NCBI GenBank assembly: GCA_013289585.1
Contig: JABCZR010000025.1
Span: 1-64,000, forward strand
Origin: Acidobacteriota bacterium
GTDB lineage: Bacteria; Acidobacteriota; Terriglobia; Acidiferrales; UBA7541
Direction: 5' to 3'
DNA: 64,000 nucleotides
Part shown: positions 62,543 to 64,000 of the stretch, piece after piece
How the letters are laid out: each line of letters begins with the position of its first letter
How positions within the stretch are numbered: position 1 is the stretch's first letter
Notes under the pieces: model-generated
Databases searched by the model: none
The model's input: only the letters and a program-made list of their open reading frames with translations
What the model was told of the DNA's origin: nothing
Position numbers and translations under genes: made by a program

Positions 62543-64000
62543 ATGATGACACCTTTCCGTACGAACCTCAAAGAAGTCTGGAACCGCCTCTCCTGGCTCG
62601 ATCTTGTTTCCGCCCTGGTGGTTGCGGCCGGATTGCTCTTGGCGGTCCTCGGATTCGGCGCCGGACCCTCGAACTTCCTCAAGTACCTCGCCGTTTTGGC
62701 CGCGCTCTACCTGCTCGTTCGCCTGATTGGCTGGTGGCGCAACCGCTTGTTGTGGAGTTTGCGCAATCGCTTGATCGTCGCGTACCTCTTTATCGCCGCC
62801 GTCCCTTTCCTATCCATTGTGACCTTGGCTGTGTTGGCTGCCCGCATCCTGTATTCGCAGTTGGGCGCGTATTTGCTCTACGAGGACATCCATCAGCGCA
62901 TCGCCATGATCGCGGATATCTCGGAGCACATCGCCATTGCGCATCAAACGCTTCCACCAGGGATCACGGAGAGTGAATCGGAGCGCATCCTGGCGGCGCA
63001 ATCCCACGCGGTTCACGATCGCGAACTCCCCGGCTTGAGCATTGTTTTTTCCTACGACAAGGCTCTCGCTCAAAACGTGATCCCGCGGGGCAAGAGATCG
63101 TTCGCTGGTTTATTGCAGGAGGACGGAGCTCGGTCAGATGCTCTTTCTATCGTCAGCCTGCGTCTCATTCCCGATCGTAAAGGAGACCGTGTTGTCATTC
63201 TCCGAATACCGGTTACACCAGATTTCCTTAACACGGTCGCACCGGATCTCGGCAGCATTCAGTTGAATCTTCTGGAACGCTATACTGGAGGCCCGCCGCG
63301 AGGACTCCTCTACAAATCAGGAGACACACAATATGTTGCAGCTGGCCGCATCGTCGCGAGCAACCGCACGCTCCAGAATGCGGCGTTCTGGATTGATAGT
63401 CCTGTCGACGTGGTTTCCAGGTTGGACTCCGCTTATGTCGGCCGCGACGGCACCGTCGAGTCGAACCGCCCGGTCTTCGCTGCCTCCAGTGCGCGTCCCT
63501 CTCGCTTGAACGCCCGCATCTTCACTTCGCTCGGAGAACTGCGCGACTCCTATCTTCTTTTTTTTATTCTAATTGGAATTGTGTTCTCCTTGGTTGAAGC
63601 CGCCGCGCTTTCCACCGGATTCGTGCTCACGCGCAGGATCACCAGGGCTGTCGCCGATCTGTACCGCGGCACGCAGTACGTACAAGCCATGGACTTCTCT
63701 CATCGAGTGCAAATCGAGCGCCATGACCAGCTCGGTGAATTAGGCCAATCCTTCAATGAAATGACCGGCTCTATCAGCGGCCTCATCGAAGAACAGAACA
63801 AACGTCAGCGCCTCGAAAATGAAATCTCCATTGCCCGCGAAGTCCAGAATCAGCTCTTTCCCAGCAGCCTGCCGTCCGTGCCTGGTGTGGAAATCGAAGC
63901 CATCTGCAAAGCGGCGCGCTCTGTCAGCGGCGATTACTATGATTTCATCCAGCTCAGCCCCACTCATGTCGCCATCGCCATCGCCGATATTTCCGGCAAA
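62543..64000 (+). CDS. RsbU/SpoIIE-type protein phosphatase with HAMP, 3' end outside the window
   Basis: ATG 62543 or 62546 opens a frame to the last base (486 codons). Membrane segments LVSALVVAAGLLLAVLGFGA and LIVAYLFIAAVPFLSIVTLA, a periplasmic sensor region (about 110-325), another membrane pass (YLLFFILIGIVFSLVEAAAL), a HAMP-like stretch (TRAVADLYRGTQYVQAMDFS), then the start of a PP2C-like phosphatase domain (IAREVQNQLFPSSLPSVPGV, CKAARSVSGDYYDFIQLSP). Such proteins dephosphorylate anti-anti-sigma factors. Partners are beyond the window. No clear ribosome site. Confidence 0.9.
   Translation, partial: MMTPFRTNLKEVWNRLSWLDLVSALVVAAGLLLAVLGFGAGPSNFLKYLAVLAALYLLVRLIGWWRNRLLWSLRNRLIVAYLFIAAVPFLSIVTLAVLAARILYSQLGAYLLYEDIHQRIAMIADISEHIAIAHQTLPPGITESESERILAAQSHAVHDRELPGLSIVFSYDKALAQNVIPRGKRSFAGLLQEDGARSDALSIVSLRLIPDRKGDRVVILRIPVTPDFLNTVAPDLGSIQLNLLERYTGGPPRGLLYKSGDTQYVAAGRIVASNRTLQNAAFWIDSPVDVVSRLDSAYVGRDGTVESNRPVFAASSARPSRLNARIFTSLGELRDSYLLFFILIGIVFSLVEAAALSTGFVLTRRITRAVADLYRGTQYVQAMDFSHRVQIERHDQLGELGQSFNEMTGSISGLIEEQNKRQRLENEISIAREVQNQLFPSSLPSVPGVEIEAICKAARSVSGDYYDFIQLSPTHVAIAIADISGK

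Overview
The window looks like a chromosomal stretch of an acidobacterium (phylum Acidobacteriota). Three lines of evidence agree. There are two tandem exported VWFA-related proteins of the type annotated as acidobacterial. The gene order kdsB - pyrG - kdsA - kdsD - kdsC and the run pilMNOPQ - aminopeptidase P - accB - accC - thiE also fit. Finally, there are several large exported proteins of a style common in that phylum. KDO synthesis genes, a secretin and an OmpA-like porin show a diderm, Gram-negative cell. The taxonomic call is inference from gene content; no rRNA gene is present.

Layout. 1-2080: glycosyltransferase running off the left edge; its first 41 bases are a perfect fold-back that is probably an assembly artefact. 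2.2-6.1 kb: Crp/Fnr regulator, a DUF3494 (ice-binding-like) lipoprotein and an OmpA-family barrel protein. 6.3-7.8 kb: a strong promoter with nearby repeats, a doubtful membrane protein and the C-terminal remnant of a tyrosine recombinase. 7820-7893: tRNA-Gly(CCC). 7.9-14.2 kb: a genomic island bounded by the tRNA 3' end and a 31/32 copy of it. The island carries a complete IS3-family element (1433 bp, 3-bp target duplication) and a cassette of MhqR-like MarR regulator, NmrA-like, DoxX-like, RutE-like nitroreductase and quinone-oxidoreductase-like genes. I read the cassette as quinone/electrophile detoxification. 14.5-18.7 kb: two related exported proteins. 18.7-29.1 kb: RluB-type pseudouridine synthase, a deiodinase-like protein, and the KDO/CTP genes, plus a duplicated membrane protein and two exported proteins. 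29.3-34.9 kb: VWFA pair, SPFH protein, deoB, and a membrane protein with a toast-rack-like domain. 35.0-44.5 kb: uvrA with TPR, SprT-like and small exported proteins, then uvrC and two small envelope proteins. 44.5-47.4 kb: mnmA and iscS-type cysteine desulfurase (tRNA thiolation) and a small membrane protein. 47.9-49.7 kb: a 51-residue Cys-rich protein and ubiD. 50.0-55.3 kb: HTH gene and the type IV pilus operon pilMNOPQ. 55.4-62.2 kb: M24 aminopeptidase, acetyl-CoA carboxylase accB/accC, thiE and two APC amino-acid permeases. 62.5 kb to the end: a RsbU/SpoIIE-type phosphatase cut by the right edge.

The most notable item is at 19592-20368 (minus). An iodothyronine-deiodinase-like thioredoxin-fold protein is interrupted by one in-frame TGA exactly where the family has its catalytic selenocysteine or cysteine (GSFT-U-PPF). 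Ten bases after the TGA lies an 8-bp perfect stem with a GGU loop that fits a bacterial SECIS element. It should be annotated as one 258-residue selenoprotein gene rather than two short open reading frames.
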